From Streptomyces sp. NBC_01465 (GTDB taxonomy: Bacteria; Actinomycetota; Actinomycetes; Streptomycetales; Streptomycetaceae), in NCBI RefSeq assembly GCF_036227325.1, contig NZ_CP109467.1, forward strand, positions 310,001 to 374,000: a DNA stretch of 64,000 nucleotides, written 5' to 3'. The position numbers and the translations under genes were made by a program. Shown here piece after piece: positions 44,263 to 52,670 of this stretch; the stretch's first letter is position 1, and every line of letters begins with the position of its first letter. The notes beneath the pieces were generated by a model. It was given only the letters and a program-made list of their open reading frames with translations. It ran no database searches and was not told the origin of the DNA.

Positions 44263-45036
44263 TCAGCCGTTGGGATAGGCCTCGGCGAGGAGCTTCTGGC
44301 GCAGGACCGTCCACTGGGCGGTCATGTCGTGGACGAGATACAGCTCACGGCGCCGCGTCCAGGCCTGCCCCGAGTCCGGGTCGTACGTACCCGGCATCAC
44401 GAAGCCGCGTGGTGCGTACGCCGTCACGCCCCGGTCGCGGGTGGTCTGCACGCACCGCTTCACATGGTCGCGGAAGCCGACCACACCCGCGGTGCCGATA
44501 CCGCCGGGCAGGTTCTTGCGGGCCTCGACGACCTGAGCGGCGACCCCGTCGGTGCTCAAGTAGGTGATCGTCCCGTCGGGGGCGGTCACAGGCTCGATCG
44601 ATGTCACGTTCGTCATGCGGTACTTCGCCTTCAGGAACCGGGCGATCTCCCACTGCGCGTACACGGGGACGTCGCGACGGCGGCGGATGCGGGCGACGGT
44701 GTCGGCCAGTTCCTCATTGACCGGGCCCGGCTCGGGAAGGACCTTTGACGGGTCACCGCCGCCGGCCGGCGGCCGGTTGCCGAAGCCGTAGGCGACGATG
44801 AAGTCCAGCGCTTCCAGCCTGGCGGTCTCCGGGTGCCAGTCGAATCCGACGTCGTGGAGGTACGGGACCAACGCACGGGCCGCGCGCTGGTCGCCGAGTT
44901 CCGCGGCAAGCGCCGTCCGCATCCGGCGCGACAGCCCGTCGCCCGAACGGTCGTCGGCGTGGGCCGGTGTCCCAGTGAGGACGGCCGGGGTGGCAAGAGC
45001 CGCTGTCAGGGCGGCTGCGAAATGACGTCGTTGCAC
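44263..45036 (-). CDS. Secreted protein of unknown function
   Basis: 257 aa from the GTG at 45036 with GAGAGG seven bases upstream. The frame runs on to 45948, but that is a shadow of the deacetylase gene. Signal peptide MQRRHFAAALTAALATPAVL with cleavage near AHADD. The mature part is helical and has RRRDVPVYAQWEIARFLKA and AYAPRGFVMPGTYDPDSG. No family recognised. It is divergent from the polysaccharide deacetylase gene with 117 bases between the starts, which hints at joint cell-wall or sporulation use, without proof. Confidence 0.7.
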   Translation of the reverse strand: MQRRHFAAALTAALATPAVLTGTPAHADDRSGDGLSRRMRTALAAELGDQRAARALVPYLHDVGFDWHPETARLEALDFIVAYGFGNRPPAGGGDPSKVLPEPGPVNEELADTVARIRRRRDVPVYAQWEIARFLKAKYRMTNVTSIEPVTAPDGTITYLSTDGVAAQVVEARKNLPGGIGTAGVVGFRDHVKRCVQTTRDRGVTAYAPRGFVMPGTYDPDSGQAWTRRRELYLVHDMTAQWTVLRQKLLAEAYPNG

Positions 45037-45153
45037 GTGAGGGCCTCTCTTCTCGAGCAGTACCCACGGATGATCTCCGTCGGAGGGAAACCCCGGCTGA
45101 ACACCGCATGTCAGGACCTCGACCGAACCTCCCGCTCTGGTACAGATTCCCCC

Positions 45154-45951
45154 GTGTTCACCTCCCGTCGTCTTGTACAGACAGCCGTCGCTGCCGCCGT
45201 GTCCGTCGCCGTGGCAGCCTGCGGCTCGGCGCAGAAACCTGCCTCTCCCCTGGCCAGGAATGCGGCGGCGTCGCCCCTCGCCGCGCCGTTGAGCCCGACG
45301 CCCTCGCCCCGTCCCGCGCCGGCCGCGCCTCACCCGGTGGACTGCCGTACGGCCCGGTGCGTCGCACTGACCTTCGACGCCGGGCCCGGCCGTGACACCG
45401 CCGCGTTGCTGGACATCCTCAAGGCCAAGCGCGTCAACGCGACCTTCTTCCTGCTGGGCAACGACATCCAGACGCGTCCTCAGCTCGTGACGAGGGAAGC
45501 GATGGAAGGTCACGAGATCGGCAACCACAGCTGGACCCATCCGCGGCTGACCGAGGTGAGCGACGCGGAGATCCGACGTGAACTCGGCCGCGTACAGCAC
45601 CGCGTGAAGCAGCTCACCGGCCGGACCCCGACGCTGATGCGCCCGCCCCAGGGGCGGACCGACGAGCGGGTCGCCGCGGTCTCCCGCTCCCTCGGGCTCG
45701 CCCAGATCCTGTGGACCGTCACCGCCAGCGACTACCGCGACCACGACCCCGAAATCATCAAGAGCCGAATCCTGGACGGCGCCGCGCCCGGCGGAATCAT
45801 CCTGCTCCACGACATCTACCCGGGCACCGTGCCCGCGGTGCCCGGCATCATCGACGGGCTCCGCGCCCGCGGCCTGACGCCAGTCACGGTCTCCCAGCTT
45901 TTCGCCCCCGCCGAACCGCAGCCGGGCGTCGCCTATTGGAACGCCCAATGA
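45154..45951 (+). CDS. NodB-type polysaccharide deacetylase lipoprotein, possibly with altered metal site
   Basis: 265 aa from the GTG at 45154 (VFTSRRLVQ), a lipoprotein signal with Cys in AVAVAACGS. The ribosome binding site is weak. After a Pro/Ala linker, the CE4 NodB domain has motif 1 as TFDAGPG (D75, A76), motif 2 NHSWTH (H125, H129), motif 3 RPPQGRTD and the C-terminal LLHDIYPG. In most CE4 enzymes motif 1 is TFDDGP and the second Asp binds the metal; here it is Ala. The enzyme would deacetylate peptidoglycan, chitin or acetylxylan if active. Confidence 0.82.
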   Translation: MFTSRRLVQTAVAAAVSVAVAACGSAQKPASPLARNAAASPLAAPLSPTPSPRPAPAAPHPVDCRTARCVALTFDAGPGRDTAALLDILKAKRVNATFFLLGNDIQTRPQLVTREAMEGHEIGNHSWTHPRLTEVSDAEIRRELGRVQHRVKQLTGRTPTLMRPPQGRTDERVAAVSRSLGLAQILWTVTASDYRDHDPEIIKSRILDGAAPGGIILLHDIYPGTVPAVPGIIDGLRARGLTPVTVSQLFAPAEPQPGVAYWNAQ

Positions 45952-45975
45952 GCCACCACGCAGGCACTGTCGGGC

Positions 45976-46821
45976 TCATTCCGGGCGGTTCGCGGTGACC
46001 AGCCAGGCGGCACTGCGCAGTCGTACGTCACCGTTCTCCTCATAGGGGCGCAGGATGCCGGCGAGCGTCTTACGGGCACGATCCTCTGCCTCCTGATCGA
46101 CCTGGTCCATCAGATGGCGGCCCGGCCCTGACCCGAGAAGGAAGTCGGCCGCATCGTCGGCGCCCCTCCCCCATTTCCCCCGCGCCTGCGCGCGTGCCAC
46201 CGCAATGTCGACGAACCCCGCGGCGGAAAGCAGCTCCCTCACCCGGTCGGGGTCGGCCAGGGAGAACATTCCGGGACCACCCGGTTCACCGAAGCCCCCC
46301 ATGGGCAGGATGTCGCGCAGCCCCGCGACGGCCCGCAGCCATTCGTTTCCCTCGGCCTCCGCACCGCAGACGAATGCCATCCGGCCGCCCGGACGCAGGG
46401 ACTTTCCGATATTGGTGAAGGCGGCCACGGGGTCGGCGAAGAACATCACCCCGTAGCGGCTGATCACGACGTCGAACGTGCCCGCCTCGAAGGGATGTGC
46501 CTGGGCGTCACCCTGCTCGAAGAACACGTTGGAGATGTGCGCGGATTGCGCGGACTCACGGGCGCGCTCCAGCATCGGCGCCGAAAGATCCAGGCCCAGA
46601 ACCCGGCCGCCCGACGCGCGCTGCGCGGCGAGTCGCGTCGTACAGCCGGCTCCGCAGCCGATGTCCAGGACATGGTCGCGCTCCCCGATCGCGGCGGCGG
46701 CGAGGAGCGGCTCGTTGAAGCCCTCGTTCACGGCGTCCCACCTGGCCTGGTTCCGCGCCCAGTGCGTGCCCTCGTAGCCGTTCCATGCCTGTGCCTGCTC
46801 GGTGTTGACGAGGTCGTGCAT
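45976..46821 (-). CDS. SAM-dependent class I methyltransferase
   Basis: 281 aa from the ATG at 46821, with GGAGGA upstream. SAM-binding motif I is VLDIGCGAGCTT, motif II GRVLGLDLSAPML, and then FDVVISRYGVMFF and LRPGGRMAFV, as in UbiE/ubiquinone-type methyltransferases. Substrate unknown. It is divergent from a TetR gene with palindromic boxes between, so it is probably the TetR target. Confidence 0.88.
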   Translation of the reverse strand: MHDLVNTEQAQAWNGYEGTHWARNQARWDAVNEGFNEPLLAAAAIGERDHVLDIGCGAGCTTRLAAQRASGGRVLGLDLSAPMLERARESAQSAHISNVFFEQGDAQAHPFEAGTFDVVISRYGVMFFADPVAAFTNIGKSLRPGGRMAFVCGAEAEGNEWLRAVAGLRDILPMGGFGEPGGPGMFSLADPDRVRELLSAAGFVDIAVARAQARGKWGRGADDAADFLLGSGPGRHLMDQVDQEAEDRARKTLAGILRPYEENGDVRLRSAAWLVTANRPE

Positions 46822-46841
46822 GCGATTCCTCCATGGATAGA

Positions 46842-46878
46842 ATGGGCATCCGCCCAAACAGTATGGGCGTGCGCCCAT
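46842..46878. promoter_or_regulatory. Two TetR-type palindromic boxes
   Basis: ATGGGCG-TG-CGCCCAT (46863-46878) is a 16-base palindrome with seven-base arms. A near copy, ATGGGCATCCGCCCAA, is at 46842-46857. They are 21 bases apart, start to start, between the divergent methyltransferase (start 46821) and TetR (start 46938) genes. Likely operator. Confidence 0.65.
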
Positions 46879-46937
46879 TCCGGCAATCCCCCTGCCGGTA
46901 CCGGGTGTTCGTCCCGAGCCCGTACCTGGAGAGCCCT

Positions 46938-47537
46938 GTGTCGCCACGTGGCGTAGCCATCCCCGACGTTCGCGAGCGGCTGTTCTCCGCCGCCGAGCGT
47001 GTACTGGACCGCGCGGATCCCGTCGCGCTGACCAGCCGCGCCGTCACGGACGAGGCGGACTGCGCCAAGGGGCTGCTGCATGCGCACTTCAGCGGCGGGC
47101 TGGACGAATTCGTCGCCGAACTCGTGCTGGACCGGTTCGCGCGGACCGCGCGACTGGCCGGGGAACTCTCCGCGCGGGCGGGCCGGGCGACGGTGGCCGA
47201 CAACCTCACCGGGGTGGCGCTCGCGCTCCTCACGTCGACCAGTCCGAAAGTCGCCGGGCTTGCCCTCGCCCGCCCCGGGGCGGCCGATCTGGTGCGCAGG
47301 GCGCTGGAGTCGGGCGCACCCGGCTTCGCGGCGGTCCAGGACTCGGTCACCGGCTACCTGGACGCCGAACGGCAGCTCGGACGCCTCACCGAGGGCGCCG
47401 ACACCGCCTCGCTCGCCCTCGCCCTCGTCGGGACCGTCCACCATCTGCTGATGACGAGCTGGGCAGGTTCGCCCGACCCCCGCGACCAGGTGGAGCGGCT
47501 GATCGTCCTGCTCTGCGGCGCTGTGACACCACCCTGA
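46938..47537 (+). CDS. TetR-family transcriptional regulator
   Basis: 199 aa from the GTG at 46938 (GGAGAG five bases upstream); the frame is open to 46833. N-terminal HTH about residues 8-55 (DVRERLFSAAERVLD, then LTSRAVTDEADCAKGLLHAHF quoted in part: AKGLLHAHF). C-terminal helical ligand-binding domain with LALVGTVHHLLMT. The fairly degenerate HTH and the two palindromes toward the methyltransferase gene suggest autoregulation plus control of that gene. Ligand unknown. Confidence 0.8.
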   Translation: MSPRGVAIPDVRERLFSAAERVLDRADPVALTSRAVTDEADCAKGLLHAHFSGGLDEFVAELVLDRFARTARLAGELSARAGRATVADNLTGVALALLTSTSPKVAGLALARPGAADLVRRALESGAPGFAAVQDSVTGYLDAERQLGRLTEGADTASLALALVGTVHHLLMTSWAGSPDPRDQVERLIVLLCGAVTPP

Positions 47538-47717
47538 CGCTTTCAGCCAAGCGGCGCGGTGAATATGCCACGGATATGGCCAGAATTCATGGGGTACCAG
47601 TGTGGCGGGTGCGAAGATAATCGTCTGTTGAGTCAACTGAGTAATGAACCCAGGGGACTTGAGGCGCCGACGCACGACTTTAACTGCCAAGCCGCAAACT
47701 GCCCAAGGGGAGTGGCT

Positions 47718-48284
47718 GTGCACGACGAATTCCTGTGCCATGTCACCGCGTACGGAGTCTGCGGTGGCCGACGTGTCGGTGTGCCGTTGGGAACCTACCG
47801 CGCGCCGACCCTCGCGCTGGCCCTGTGGTGGCTGCGGGACAGGGCCACCTGGATCTCGGAGCGGCTCGATCCCGGCCCGGACACCGCCTACTTTCCGCCG
47901 CAGGCGCTTTTCCCACTGGCCGCGGACGCACCCGACATACCCGGGGCGCTCCGCTCCTGGCGCGACAACTCGGTGCACCAGGATTCGGCTGCCGAAGTGC
48001 TGACCGCCGGTCGCCTGATGCGTTTCGCCGTCCGTGACGAGACGACGGAATACGAACTGCTCGCCGAGTCGGTGGACGCGTTGCGGATGCAGCGCGCCAC
48101 ACCCCTTCTCTCCGCGCCCGCTGCGGAAATGCCACCGGACCGCCGGCGTCCGCTCGTGACATCTGCAAATACACCCGACAGCAGTGAATTCAGTACCGCC
48201 GCATTCGGCGAACTGCCGTCGGGTGCGGCGCTTCTCACCTCCCTGAAGAGTTCCACCGTGGTGTTCAGCTCGGCGGCGGGATGA
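47718..48284 (+). CDS. Unknown protein
   Basis: 188 aa from the GTG at 47718 with AAGGGGAG before it; the frame is open to 47559. It begins VHDEFLCHVTAYGVCGGRRVG. The centre has TAYFPPQALFPLAADAPD and SWRDNSVHQDSAAEVLTAGR. There is no signal peptide, membrane segment or recognised family. An imperfect palindrome GTTGA-G-TCAAC lies at 47627-47637 upstream. The gene is convergent with the LUD protein gene. The tail (about 120-188) is low in predicted structure. Confidence 0.55.
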   Translation: MHDEFLCHVTAYGVCGGRRVGVPLGTYRAPTLALALWWLRDRATWISERLDPGPDTAYFPPQALFPLAADAPDIPGALRSWRDNSVHQDSAAEVLTAGRLMRFAVRDETTEYELLAESVDALRMQRATPLLSAPAAEMPPDRRRPLVTSANTPDSSEFSTAAFGELPSGAALLTSLKSSTVVFSSAAG

Positions 48285-48290
48285 CACGGT

Positions 48291-48920
48291 TCAGAAACCG
48301 ATGGCTTCGCGGAGCAGCAGGACGGTGCCGCGCCCGGGGACGTACTCACCGTTGAGGACGAGGAGCCTGTTGACGGCGCTGGGGTATCCGTAGGCCTCCT
48401 GGGTGCGGGCACTCTCCAGCGGAAGGCAGTGGTCCTCGACGCGCCGCAGTGCGGTGTCCAGGTCGGGCACCACCTTCTGCGCCCCGACGACCCAGATCGC
48501 GCGGGCGGCGCCGCCCGCGTTGCCGGGCAACTGGCTTCCGCTGCCCGAGGCGATGACGAGGGAGCCGGTTTCGGTGACCGCGTGGACGCTGTTGACGATG
48601 ACGTCGGGGGTGGCGGTCAGCCGCCGGATCTCGTCCGCCTGCGTGGCACGGTCCATGGCCAGGACGCGTGGCCTGATGGCGTCGTACCGCCCGCCGGCGT
48701 TGATGTCCTCCTCGATGCCGGACCTGCGGAGGGTCTCGCTGGCCCCGGTGAACACACTGGCGCCCTCCGGGATCAGGTCCTGGATGCGCGTCCGCGCGGC
48801 GGCATCGTCGTCGAGGATCTCCACGGTGAAACCGTGCGCGGTCAGCGCGCCCGCCGCCCGCTCCAGGCGGTCCGCGGTCGCCGCTTCGGTGAACTGCGTG
48901 GTCGGTGTGGAGGTCGTCAT
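48291..48920 (-). CDS. LUD-domain (LutC/YkgG-like) protein
   Basis: 209 aa from the ATG at 48920 (MTTSTPTTQF). The LUD fold is shown by VFTGASETLRRSGIEEDI, VTETGSLVIASGSGSQ and the end YVPGRGTVLLLREAIGF. LutC relatives belong to an iron-sulfur lactate-utilisation complex, but stand-alone LUD proteins such as this have no assigned role. No lutA/lutB is near. Divergent from the ECF41-like sigma gene. Confidence 0.8.
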   Translation of the reverse strand: MTTSTPTTQFTEAATADRLERAAGALTAHGFTVEILDDDAAARTRIQDLIPEGASVFTGASETLRRSGIEEDINAGGRYDAIRPRVLAMDRATQADEIRRLTATPDVIVNSVHAVTETGSLVIASGSGSQLPGNAGGAARAIWVVGAQKVVPDLDTALRRVEDHCLPLESARTQEAYGYPSAVNRLLVLNGEYVPGRGTVLLLREAIGF

Positions 48921-48991
48921 GATGCCCCTCAACTCCCTGTTCGCTGGATGATGTGTCCGTCTCGGCCGTTCGACAACGCAGCCCCCGGAAG

Positions 48992-49016
48992 TGTGAGGCG
49001 CCGCACCCGCCTCACA
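48992..49016. repeat. Inverted repeat before the ECF sigma gene
   Basis: TGTGAGGCG (48992-49000) and CGCCTCACA (49008-49016) pair perfectly over seven bases, 63 bases before the sigma start. Possible operator or leader hairpin. Confidence 0.5.
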
Positions 49017-49078
49017 TTCGGGCGCGCTGTCTTGTCGTACGGATGAAGGCGGAGACGACCGAGGGAGCTGCAGGCACC

Positions 49079-49963
49079 ATGACCACCCCTGATCCTGGCC
49101 TCGACGCGATCATGCGCGAGCGGCGTCAGCTGACGAATGTCGCCTACCGGCTGCTGGGCTCCCTCGCCGAGGCCGAGGACGCCGTCCAGGAGGCGTACGC
49201 CCGCTGGTACGCCATGGCCCCGCAGCAGCAGGACGCCATCGACTCCCCCGGCGCCTGGCTGACGACGGTCGTGAGCCGCGTGTGCCTCAACGTGCTCGGC
49301 TCCGCCCGGGCCCGGCGCGAGACCTACGTGGGCGAATGGATCCCCGAACCGCTTCCCGGACAACCGGACTCCACCGCCGCCGACCCGGCCGACCGGATCA
49401 CCCTGGACGAGTCGGTCAACCTGGCCTTCCTCGTCGTGCTCGAGTCGATGACCCCCGCCGAACGCGTCTCGTTCATCCTCCACGACGTCTTCTGCCACTC
49501 CTTCGCCGAAGTGGCCGAGATCGTCGGCCGCACCCCGGCGGCCTGCCGCCAGCTGGCCTCGTCGGCCCGCCGCCGTATCCGGGCGTCGCAGCCTCTCGCG
49601 GCGCCGGCGGCCCAACACGCGGTCGTGGTACGGGACTTCAAGCAGGCGTGGGAGGCCAAGGACATCGACGCGCTGATCGGTCTGCTCGACCCCGACGCCA
49701 CGGCGATCGCGGACGGCGGCGGCCGGGCCGTCACCTTCCTCCACCCGATCGAGGGCGGCGAGAACGTCGCACACGCCTGGGTCGAACTCGCCCGGCGCAG
49801 GCCCAGCACCATGACGCTGCTGGAGCGTACGGTCAACGGTCTGCCCGGGCTGGTGGCCCAGGAGGACGGCAGGACCGTGACGGTGTTCGCGTTCGACGTC
49901 GCGGGCGGCCGGATCAAGCACATCTGGGTGGTGCGCAACCCCGAGAAGCTCTCACGCTGGTAG
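49079..49963 (+). CDS. ECF41-like (SigJ-type) sigma factor with SnoaL-like C-terminal domain
   Basis: 294 aa from the ATG at 49079; ATG 49043 is an alternative. Sigma region 2 (about 10-80, LTNVAYRLLGSLAEAEDAVQEA) and region 4 (about 120-170, FCHSFAEVAEIVGRTPAACRQ) are followed by a SnoaL/NTF2-like domain (about 185-294), as in ECF41 and M. tuberculosis SigJ. In that group the C-terminal domain regulates the sigma factor directly, and no separate anti-sigma is needed. The common ECF41 partner (an oxidoreductase or carboxymuconolactone decarboxylase) is not adjacent; the divergent neighbour is the LUD protein. Confidence 0.88.
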   Translation: MTTPDPGLDAIMRERRQLTNVAYRLLGSLAEAEDAVQEAYARWYAMAPQQQDAIDSPGAWLTTVVSRVCLNVLGSARARRETYVGEWIPEPLPGQPDSTAADPADRITLDESVNLAFLVVLESMTPAERVSFILHDVFCHSFAEVAEIVGRTPAACRQLASSARRRIRASQPLAAPAAQHAVVVRDFKQAWEAKDIDALIGLLDPDATAIADGGGRAVTFLHPIEGGENVAHAWVELARRRPSTMTLLERTVNGLPGLVAQEDGRTVTVFAFDVAGGRIKHIWVVRNPEKLSRW

Positions 49964-49984
49964 CCGACGGGCCCCGGAGGGAGG

Positions 49985-50632
49985 CTACTTCGGCGCGGCG
50001 GCCAGTCGTACGGCCAGCCCCGCGAACACCGTGCCGCTGAAGATGTTGAGGCCGCGGGCCACCCGGCGGCTGCGCCGGAGCATCGCGGACAACCGCCCCG
50101 AGAGCAGTCCGATCGAGCCGTCGACGACGAACCCCATGACCACGATGGTCAGGCCGAGAATCATCAACTGCCCTGTCATGTGCCCGAGTCGGGGATCCAC
50201 GAACTGCGGCAGGAACGACACGTTGAAGAGGATCACCTTGGGGTTGAGCAGGTTGGTGAGGGCGCCCTGCCAGAAGGCACGCCGCCTCACCGGCCCCGGC
50301 CTCCCGCCGTCCTCGCCCGCGTCCTCCCCCGGCAGCGATCGATCGCGGAACGCCTTGACCGCCAGGTAGAAGAGATAGGCCGCGCCCACCCAGCGCAGCA
50401 CGTGGTACAGCTCCGGGAGCGCCAGGAACAGCGCCGAAAGGCCAAGCGCCGCGGCGAGCGCGTGCACGAACATCGCGCAGGCCACTCCCAGCGCGGCGAG
50501 TACGCCGGTCGACGGCCCGCCGCGGCCCCCCATGGCCACGATGAACATCATGTCGGGTCCCGGAGTGATGCAGAGCACTAAGGCGGCAACGAGGAAAGCC
50601 GCGTACAGAGTTGGATTCACCATGCTCACCAT
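49985..50632 (-). CDS. LysE/RhtB-family amino-acid exporter
   Basis: 215 aa from the ATG at 50632 (MVSMVNPTLY, GGAG upstream); MVNPTLY at 50623 is the alternative. Five to six hydrophobic segments and the family motif LCITPGPDMMFI at the N-terminus, then LTNLLNPKVILFNVSFLPQF, both typical of RhtB-type exporters. Exports amino acids or derivatives. It is divergent from the DUF2975-HTH pair. Confidence 0.88.
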   Translation of the reverse strand: MVSMVNPTLYAAFLVAALVLCITPGPDMMFIVAMGGRGGPSTGVLAALGVACAMFVHALAAALGLSALFLALPELYHVLRWVGAAYLFYLAVKAFRDRSLPGEDAGEDGGRPGPVRRRAFWQGALTNLLNPKVILFNVSFLPQFVDPRLGHMTGQLMILGLTIVVMGFVVDGSIGLLSGRLSAMLRRSRRVARGLNIFSGTVFAGLAVRLAAAPK

Positions 50633-50676
50633 GCTGACTCCGTGACAGAGCACCGGCAAGGTCGAACCTTGTCGCG

Positions 50677-50715
50677 TCTATCGAAATTCGATAGATTCCC
50701 ATCGTTGCTCGATGG
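50677..50715. promoter_or_regulatory. Palindromes upstream of the DUF2975-HTH operon
   Basis: TCTATCGAA-A-TTCGATAGA (50677-50695) is a perfect inverted repeat with nine-base arms. CCATCG-TTGCT-CGATGG (50699-50715) follows at once. Both share ATCG/CGAT cores and lie just before the operon start (50727), so they are good candidates for autoregulation by the HTH protein. Confidence 0.6.
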
Positions 50716-50726
50716 AAGGATGGGCC

Positions 50727-51218
50727 ATGGGAAAGCTGACCGTGCGCGCACTGCGCACCGTGCTCGCGGTGGTACTCACCGGCACGGTGCTCGTACAGGT
50801 ATTGATGGTGTGGACGTTGATCAGCGGGAACGATCCGGAGGACGGTTCGCTCCCGCTGACCCCGCTGCGCGTGATCACGATCCTGGGCATCGGGGCGGCC
50901 CAGGCCGCCCTGCTGTCCGTATGGCGACTGGTCACGATGGTGCGACGCGGAACCGTGTTCTCCCACGCCGCCTTCCGTTACGTGGACATCATCATCGGCG
51001 CGATCGTCGCGGACTCTCTCCTGTGGTTCACGGTCACGGCCGTCAATGCGCCCGGCCAGCGGGACGACCCGGGCGTCACCTTCATCATGGGCGGGATCGG
51101 CCTGGCCATCCTGGGCGTCGCCCTCATCGTGCTCGTACTGCGCATGCTGCTCGCCCAGGCCGTCGCCCGCGACGTCGAAGCGACGCAGATGCAGGCCGAG
51201 TTGGACGAGGTGATCTGA
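50727..51218 (+). CDS. DUF2975 membrane protein
   Basis: 163 aa from the ATG at 50727 (GGAAGGATGG upstream). Four hydrophobic segments: VLAVVLTGTVLVQVLMVW, ITILGIGAAQAALLSVW, IIIGAIVADSLLWFTVT and GIGLAILGVALIVLVLR. The pattern and the coupled HTH gene define DUF2975, a family of membrane partners of small Cro/CI-type regulators. The stop overlaps the next ATG by one base. Confidence 0.82.
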   Translation: MGKLTVRALRTVLAVVLTGTVLVQVLMVWTLISGNDPEDGSLPLTPLRVITILGIGAAQAALLSVWRLVTMVRRGTVFSHAAFRYVDIIIGAIVADSLLWFTVTAVNAPGQRDDPGVTFIMGGIGLAILGVALIVLVLRMLLAQAVARDVEATQMQAELDEVI

Positions 51219-51439
51219 TGCCGATCGCCGTCGACATCGACGTGATGCTGGCCAAGCGGAAGATGTCCGTGGGCGAACTCGCGGACCGCGTAGGGATCAC
51301 TCCCGCCAACCTGGCGGTACTCAAGAACGGCCGCGCCAAGGCGGTGCGCTTCGCGACGCTCGCCGCACTCTGCGCGGTCCTCGAGTGCCAGCCGGGCGAC
51401 CTGCTCCGCTGGGAGGCCGAGGACACCGCGAGCGAATGA
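51218..51439 (+). CDS. Cro/CI-type (YozG-like) HTH regulator
   Basis: 73 aa starting in TGATG, one base overlapping the DUF2975 stop. A single helix-turn-helix makes up most of the protein: MSVGELADRVGITPANLAVLK, then LAALCAVLECQPGDLL (quoted parts, positions about 15-65). It is of the HTH_26/YozG type that travels with DUF2975 membrane proteins. Probably regulates its own operon through the palindromes at 50677-50715. Confidence 0.88.
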   Translation: MPIAVDIDVMLAKRKMSVGELADRVGITPANLAVLKNGRAKAVRFATLAALCAVLECQPGDLLRWEAEDTASE

Positions 51440-51454
51440 CTGACGGCGGTCGTT

Positions 51455-52567
51455 TCAGCCGTTCTTGCCGTGCGGGGGCGCTGCAGCGGCCGCGAGCGCG
51501 TCGTGGATCGCGTCGTAGGCCGGCTTGTGGGCGAGGTTCTCGTCCCACGGGAGGGCTGCGCCCTCGCCCGGGAAGACGGCGGGAATCCACGAGTGCCGGT
51601 CCGAGTAGCCCCACACCGTGATGCCGACGCAGCGCTTCACCGCGAGGCAGGCGTCGGTCACCTGCCGGTACCAGTCGGCCTGTTGGGTCAGCTTGGCCGT
51701 GTCCGACGGCAGGTTCATTCGGATGTCGAGTTCGGTGAAGGCGACGTCGACGCGGAGGGCGGCGAAGCGCTGGAGGTTCTCCTTCAGCCCGGACGGGAAG
51801 CCGTACTGCAGCGCCAGGTGGCCCTGGAGGCCGAAGCCGTCGATCGGGACACGGTCGGCCTTGAGCTGCTTGATGAGGGTGTAGTACGCGTCCGACTTCG
51901 GGCCGATCGCCTCGACGTTGTAGTCGTTCAGGTACAGCTTGACCTTGGGGTCGGCCGCGTGGGCCCAGCGCAGGGCGTCGGCGATGTAGCCGGGGCCGAG
52001 GGTCTTGTAGAAGATGCTCTCCCGGTAGGTGCCGTCCTCGTTCATGATCTCGTTGGCGACGTCCCAGGCGAACACCTTGCCCTTGAAATGCTTGACCTCG
52101 GTCGTGATGTGGTTCTTGAGGATCGAACGGAGCTCGTCCGGCGTCCAGGTGCCGGAGGTCAGCCAGCCTGGCAGCTGGTTGTGCCACAGCAGGGTGTGGC
52201 CGCGGAGCTTGAGCCCGTTGGCGCGGGCGTAGTTCACGATCTCGTCGCCGGCGGTGAAGTCGAAGACACCGCGCTGGGGTTCGGTTGATTCCCACTTCAT
52301 GGCGTTGCCGGGGGTGGTGGCGCCGAACTCGGTGCCGAGGAGGTCGGCGTAGGCGGTGTCGGCGAGTTCGGGGTTGTCGACGGCGGAGCCGTAGTAGCGG
52401 CCGGTCTTCTGGGCGAGGTCGTCGAGCGTGGCCGCGCGATGGTGCCGTTCGGTGCCCGCGTGGGCGGCAGGCATTCCGGCGAGGCCGAGGGCGAGCGCGG
52501 CGGTCAGGCCGAGGGCGGCGGCTCTGGCGCACGTGCGGGTGCGGGTGCGTTGGACGGGAAGGGTCAT
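51455..52567 (-). CDS. Secreted GH10 endo-1,4-beta-xylanase
   Basis: 370 aa from the ATG at 52567 with GAGGAG upstream; the frame extends to 53497 inside the GH3 gene. Signal peptide ends near PAAHAGTE. GH10 catalytic domain with TPGNAMKWESTEP, GHTLLWHNQLPGW, acid/base Glu in AWDVANEIMN and nucleophile Glu in AFTELDIRMN; ITVWGYSDRHSW near the end. No binding module, so a single-domain xylanase. It cuts the xylan backbone outside the cell. Last gene in the GH3-ABC transporter direction, 103 bases after the GH3 stop with a hairpin between. Confidence 0.94.
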   Translation of the reverse strand: MTLPVQRTRTRTCARAAALGLTAALALGLAGMPAAHAGTERHHRAATLDDLAQKTGRYYGSAVDNPELADTAYADLLGTEFGATTPGNAMKWESTEPQRGVFDFTAGDEIVNYARANGLKLRGHTLLWHNQLPGWLTSGTWTPDELRSILKNHITTEVKHFKGKVFAWDVANEIMNEDGTYRESIFYKTLGPGYIADALRWAHAADPKVKLYLNDYNVEAIGPKSDAYYTLIKQLKADRVPIDGFGLQGHLALQYGFPSGLKENLQRFAALRVDVAFTELDIRMNLPSDTAKLTQQADWYRQVTDACLAVKRCVGITVWGYSDRHSWIPAVFPGEGAALPWDENLAHKPAYDAIHDALAAAAAPPHGKNG

Positions 52568-52634
52568 CGTGCGGCTCCTCAACTGGGGGATGTGGACGTG
52601 CAGTTGACGACGTACGCAATGTGCTGGTCGCGCC

Positions 52635-52666
52635 GGGCCGGGCGGCGGCTGGCGCGCGCCCGGCCC
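52635..52666 (-). terminator. Hairpin between GH3 and GH10 genes
   Basis: GGGCCGGGCG (52635-52644) pairs with CGCCCGGCCC (52657-52666), perfectly, over 12 bases. It begins five bases after the GH3 stop in the direction of transcription. It may terminate or attenuate, so the xylanase may have its own promoter. Confidence 0.55.
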
Positions 52667-52670
52667 CGCG

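Noticed and set aside
45037..45948. Minus-strand extension of the secreted unknown protein to 561 aa
   Set aside because: The extension lies over the deacetylase gene and lacks homology; a signal peptide and RBS mark the start at 45036.
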